NCBI GenBank assembly: GCA_050084515.1
Contig: CM114271.1
Location: 34,906,001 to 34,970,000, forward strand
Direction: 5' to 3'
From: Blasia pusilla
Taxonomy: Eukaryota; Marchantiophyta; Marchantiopsida; Blasiales
Length of the DNA: 64,000 bases
The number at the start of each line of letters is the position of its first letter. Positions within the stretch are counted from its first letter, which is position 1. Below the pieces are notes generated by a model. The model was given only the letters and a program-made list of their open reading frames with translations, searched no databases and had not been told where the DNA came from. Below are positions 60,201-64,000 of this stretch, piece after piece. Both the position numbers and the translations under genes were made by a program.

Positions 60201-62197
60201 ACAAGGAATCAAGACAGAGATGTATTCAGGAGATCTCCAAACCAATTGGATAAAAGGAAAATCAAGAATCTTCATTGTGGATCAGATGGACATAGTATCA
60301 TGTCTCAAATCCAGTTCTGCCCGTATTTTGAGTCATGCACAAGTAAGCATTTGGATGATCCTAGAATCCAAATACAACGATTATAAGATCACTCTATGGA
60401 TAGTTTTTCATGAAGCCAACAAATCCCACACAATTTAAGAACGAATTCGAGCCCCGACCATATATGTTCTTAGAATTTGGATCGAATACTCTTTGCCTTG
60501 TCCACTAACACTCATATCGGACGTACTCTACTGGTTAAAATGATCGGAGGAATGGACGAATCTTCCATTCCCATGTGACCTTCCTAACACCAATATGACA
60601 CACACAAATGGAAGGATCACAATAACACAAATCTTCATTATTTTACAACATGCTCAAGCCATGGGAGATGCCAATACTAAAGGCCACATAACTAGTATTC
60701 AATTTTCATTAGTAGTTATTAAATTTAGTTATGTTGTTAGCGAAATTAAGTTCCCCTTTCCCTTCTCCCTCTAACATGTTGTGACCTTGGAATTCATTGG
60801 CTCTTTGATTCCCCCTATTGTACCCATCCCCTTTTGATCCATCATTATATTCCTTGCAATATCCTTACACAAACCATATATTTTACAAAATTGAAAAAAA
60901 AAAGAACATTAAATTTTAAAGATACTCAACCCAATTCACATGCACAAGCATCTATATTATTATTGGAGAGTTCCCCTTCATTTTGCAAACTCATCCCATC
61001 CTAACATTTGGCATTTTAGTCAATAGGATCATTTACCTTTTGAGGTAATACGATCGTTAGACATTAATTTAAAATGGTACATGAGAGTTAATTATGGGAG
61101 GTAATGTGAACCCGTGTGCTTACATTAAAAATATTTACTAGACACTCGTATTCCGGACATTTGGTATCTACTTCCCAATTTGTGTGCGGACTTCATTTTT
61201 GGGACCTTCACATGGACACAACTGCCCATGGAATTCAAAGCAAAGGTTCCACTCTCATTGGTTAAATGTCCCAAGGCTAGACTTTCCTCCCACTAAAAGC
61301 AAGCTACGGATTTCTCACCTATCCACAAATAATTCATATTTGATTCTTGCTAGCTATTTCTATATTGTGATGAGAGACAACCCTTTCAACACCCAACACC
61401 TCTTGTGAGACACAAATCCTCTACGATCCTTCGAGTTAGAATAAACTTATAAAACTTGGGAGCACTTGAATGCGGATTGACGTAATGGAAGTTTCAATGA
61501 TGGATAATTTAAAATTATCCTTTGTCTTAGAGCTCAATCCCATGGGCAAGCTAACAAATCTCGACGACCATCATCTCTACGTCCAAGACAGGTTACCGAT
61601 CTATGTTATTATTGGAGAGTGACATTACAAAGGTGCCACACCTCTTGATGACGCATGTCTTTTCGGGCCAATAGCCTTTTTGGGTCGAATTTTCCCTTCC
61701 GAGTTCACCCGTGCGTGGCACGAGCACCAGCTAGTGGACAAAGTGACCGATCCCTCATAACTACTTCTAGTCAAGGAAAACCTGGTGTACCATGATTAGC
61801 CCCTTCACTCCCATGCATAACACTAGTGTCAGGGTCCTTGTGTGAGATCCGCTTGTCGCTTCGAGGGGACTGGCGGTCTCCTTTCGCATTTAGGACCCTG
61901 TCCCGTAGAAAGGAGGGCTCCTCCGAAATCCTAATCGTACTGAATTGGACGGCTTACAAGCGACGACACGGCCAACCTCAATCTGGACTCTAGATGCACG
62001 GGAGTTCAGAAAAGGCGAAATTCCGGATGATTTCAGGACTTTCTTTCTTGAAGACAGTCTTTAGGGTTCAGTCATACCGTTTGGCACCTGAAGTCCTACT
62101 CCTCTCAAACTCGTGCACTCATGAGAAATTCAAGTGTTAGATTGACTACCTGAAGTCCTACTCCACTGCTGGCTCCGACGATCAAAACCTTCACCAT
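57278..62197 (-). CDS. Atypical short-chain dehydrogenase/reductase, NAD(P)-binding (6 exons)
   Basis: Exons (minus): 62197-62150, 59726-59642, 59201-58960, 58642-58535, 58271-58154, 57450-57278; 257 residues, all GT-AG and in frame. Exon 1 codes only 16 residues, MVKVLIVGASSGVGLQ, holding the GASSGVG Rossmann loop (residues 8-14). It is separated by a 2.4-kb intron from VTKALLEKGNQYEVLALVRN. Then come INGDITKKESL and VVVCAVGAQ (second and fourth strands), FVLVSSMAVTRPW, and YYIVRPGGL. The end is ISRRDVATVCLACI and PGDVILAMSNLLPDNL. This layout matches the NAD(P)-binding (NmrA/SDR_a5-like) family with plant members resembling At2g37660 and At5g02240, several of which are plastid proteins. No transit peptide is visible with this start, so a cytosolic form or an undetected upstream exon is possible. 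The substrate is unknown. Confidence 0.92.
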
Positions 62198-64000
62198 CTC
62201 GCTCGGCCCCTCTTCGTCTCTGCCACTCAAACCGGGAGCAGCAATGTGAGGAACGTTCGGAATTGTGAAATGTACAACTTGTTCATCACGTCTAGTTGAG
62301 CTTTTCCGGTCTCACATTAAAGAAACTGCGAGTCACTGGTCATGTAGATCAGGAAAGTGTGATCCTATTAAAGAAACTGCGAGCCACTGGTAATGTAGAT
62401 CAGGAAAGTGTGAGAACAGGAGCAGTACTTCGGCCGGACAATTGTAGGACTAGGAAGAATGCACAAAGAGAGACGAGAGGAAATCCACTACGAAATTTCT
62501 GCACCAAGCCTTGATAATGGATTTCTGCGTTACAATTGGTAGAGTTGACGATCGGGAAGAGGATGCAGTACCAATTGTAATGCAGAACCGACCGTTTGGG
62601 ATACAGGTTCACTCCGTCCGCAACATTCCTGTTTAGCGAGAGAGCTATGGCCGGATCGCGCGGAGCTGGCAGGTAGTAAGTGACAAATGTGCTCTGCTGA
62701 CGGTGTTTACTCCTGGCCGCAGCAGAGGTGAGAGATGTCAGGCAAGGGCTGTCCTCGGTTCGAGGAATAGACAGCGTCGTGCGAAGGGGTGACCGTCGTG
62801 AATGTGATGCAACTATACCTTGCCACTTTCACAGAATGTGAGCGAGAAATCTTCTCAATTTTTTCAAGGACACTGAAAGTGACCGAGAATCGAACGGGGA
62901 TGCATGCTCGTGCCAACAGAAAGCAAAATTACTGTACCGCAGCTTATCTGTTGGATTTCCTCCACCCGATCGAAACGCTTCTCCCTCGAGCTCCTCGAGC
63001 TGCGACAAGCCACACAAGCAGAGAAAGTGAGGGCAATTAGGCTGGAGTACGTCTGGCAAGCAATCCTGCGGATGTCCGATTGACCAGACACGGGAAATCG
63101 AAGGCCGTTGCAGGACATTCACATCTAGCGAAAAGAAAAAAAAAATTCAGGGAAACAAGCGGATTTTCGGGTCTGTTCAACGCACTTCTGCTCCGTCACA
63201 GTGGCCACGTTACAGTCGTGTTGAGGAAACCTCTTCACGTAGGCGTTCTTCAACGCCTCACGTCCAACCAACCCTAGAGATTTCAATTTGGGTAGCGTAA
63301 AGCATTATGAGCTTTCTCCTTTGGGATGGAGTCCACCGAACGTATCTATCGTATGGTCGCCCTGTGAGCAAGCACATGATTTCCGGGCTTGACTCCTTCC
63401 CTCGGAATGCTTTGGATGATGTACGGATGGACTATATCCAGACCTGATGTAAGGCTGTTATTGAGACGTCGATAATGAGGAATCTCATCATGGATTACCG
63501 CAGCGTTAATCTTGGAGCCAAGACTGATGTGAAGAAGTAGCCGCCGATCTTTACTACGTCGAGAGAACCGTATGAGCCAACGACCTGAATGGTTTCAGTC
63601 ACAACCAAAGAAGGTGGGCAGCGACGAGCTAGCACTTGGATGCTGAAGATGTTGAGGGGCTCGTCTGCAGAACCTCCAATCGCGGGTTGTGCAATTGTGA
63701 GCGTTACCCTCCACTTCCAGCATCTGTTTCCTTACTCTTCTTCATCATATTCTTCTTCTTCAAATTTGTATTGCTGTAGTATTGCAGTTGTATCGCTTGT
63801 ATTTCCTGTATTGCTATTGTCTTGCAGTATATTATTCTGAATCTTCGATTCGAGCTTTTCCTGCTTGAGCTACGAGTTCTGTAAGTTTTCAAATAATCGG
63901 GACATGTTTGGCGTCAGCATGCGACGTCATCGGATTTGTAGTTTCGCTTGGGTCCTGAGGAAGATGCAGGCTTTGGATTTGAGATTCGGCTCGGCTCCGC
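62198..64000. other. Upstream of SDR gene; no further gene recognised
   Basis: Contains the 51-bp tandem pair and moderately GC-rich sequence. Short frames on both strands (for example minus 62829-63122, plus 63080-63277) show no domain. A promoter for the SDR gene is expected near 62.2 kb but no specific element can be supported. Confidence 0.4.
62316..62417. repeat. 51-bp tandem duplication
   Basis: Copies start ATTAAAGAAACTGCGAG at 62,316 and 62,367 and share GTAGATCAGGAAAGTGTGA. Only a few bases differ. It lies about 120 bp upstream of the SDR start codon. Confidence 0.9.

Noticed and set aside
60430-60470. B-box-like GGCTCGAATTC on the minus strand in the SDR first intron
   Set aside because: Too many changes from the Pol III consensus and no A box at the right distance.

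Overview
This window is nuclear DNA of a photosynthetic land plant. It holds four spliced plant genes with GT-AG introns, including the plastid-division gene ARC6. They sit among degraded Ty3/gypsy retrotransposons, LINE fragments, a decayed DNA-transposon-like gene and simple repeats. Compact genes and the transposon types hint at a seed-free plant (bryophyte or lycophyte grade), but I cannot fix the species.

Layout. Positions 1-20,250 are a graveyard of one Ty3/gypsy family, called family A here. Its LTR is about 640 bp, starts TGTCACGTC and ends GCACGACA on its sense strand, and recurs in both orientations at 525, 890, 2,183, 9,134, 12,279, 12,324, 18,029, 41,494 and 48,737. Internal fragments show integrase followed by a PHD finger (minus strand 10.6-12.0 kb; plus strand 13.05-13.9 kb; a remnant near 1.4 kb). 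A plus-strand block at 14.2-18.0 kb carries a protease-like region, a decayed DNMT3/DRM-like cytosine-5 DNA methyltransferase region, reverse transcriptase and RNase H. A retroelement with both a chromatin-reading finger and a methyltransferase region is the most interesting signal here.

From 20.9 to 27.2 kb lie a 63-bp triple tandem repeat and the seven-exon ARC6-like gene (minus). From 29 to 32.3 kb is a LINE with a second, tandem 3' part. At 32.6-35.5 kb is a six-exon STK16-like kinase gene (minus). At about 38.2-44.1 kb is a second gypsy element (family B, chromodomain type), broken by an RT deletion and by a nested family A solo LTR with a target-site duplication. At 44.7-48.6 kb is a decayed zinc-finger, transposase-like gene (minus). 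At 51.3-54.4 kb is a six-exon AlkB-like dioxygenase gene with an N-terminal zinc finger (minus). At 57.3-62.2 kb is a six-exon atypical SDR gene (minus). The rest is non-coding as far as I can see.

All four host genes are on the minus strand but are unrelated in function (plastid division, membrane-anchored kinase, nucleic-acid dealkylation, NAD(P)-binding oxidoreductase). Exon borders were chosen by eye from splice signals, reading-frame continuity and protein family fit; no alignment program was run.
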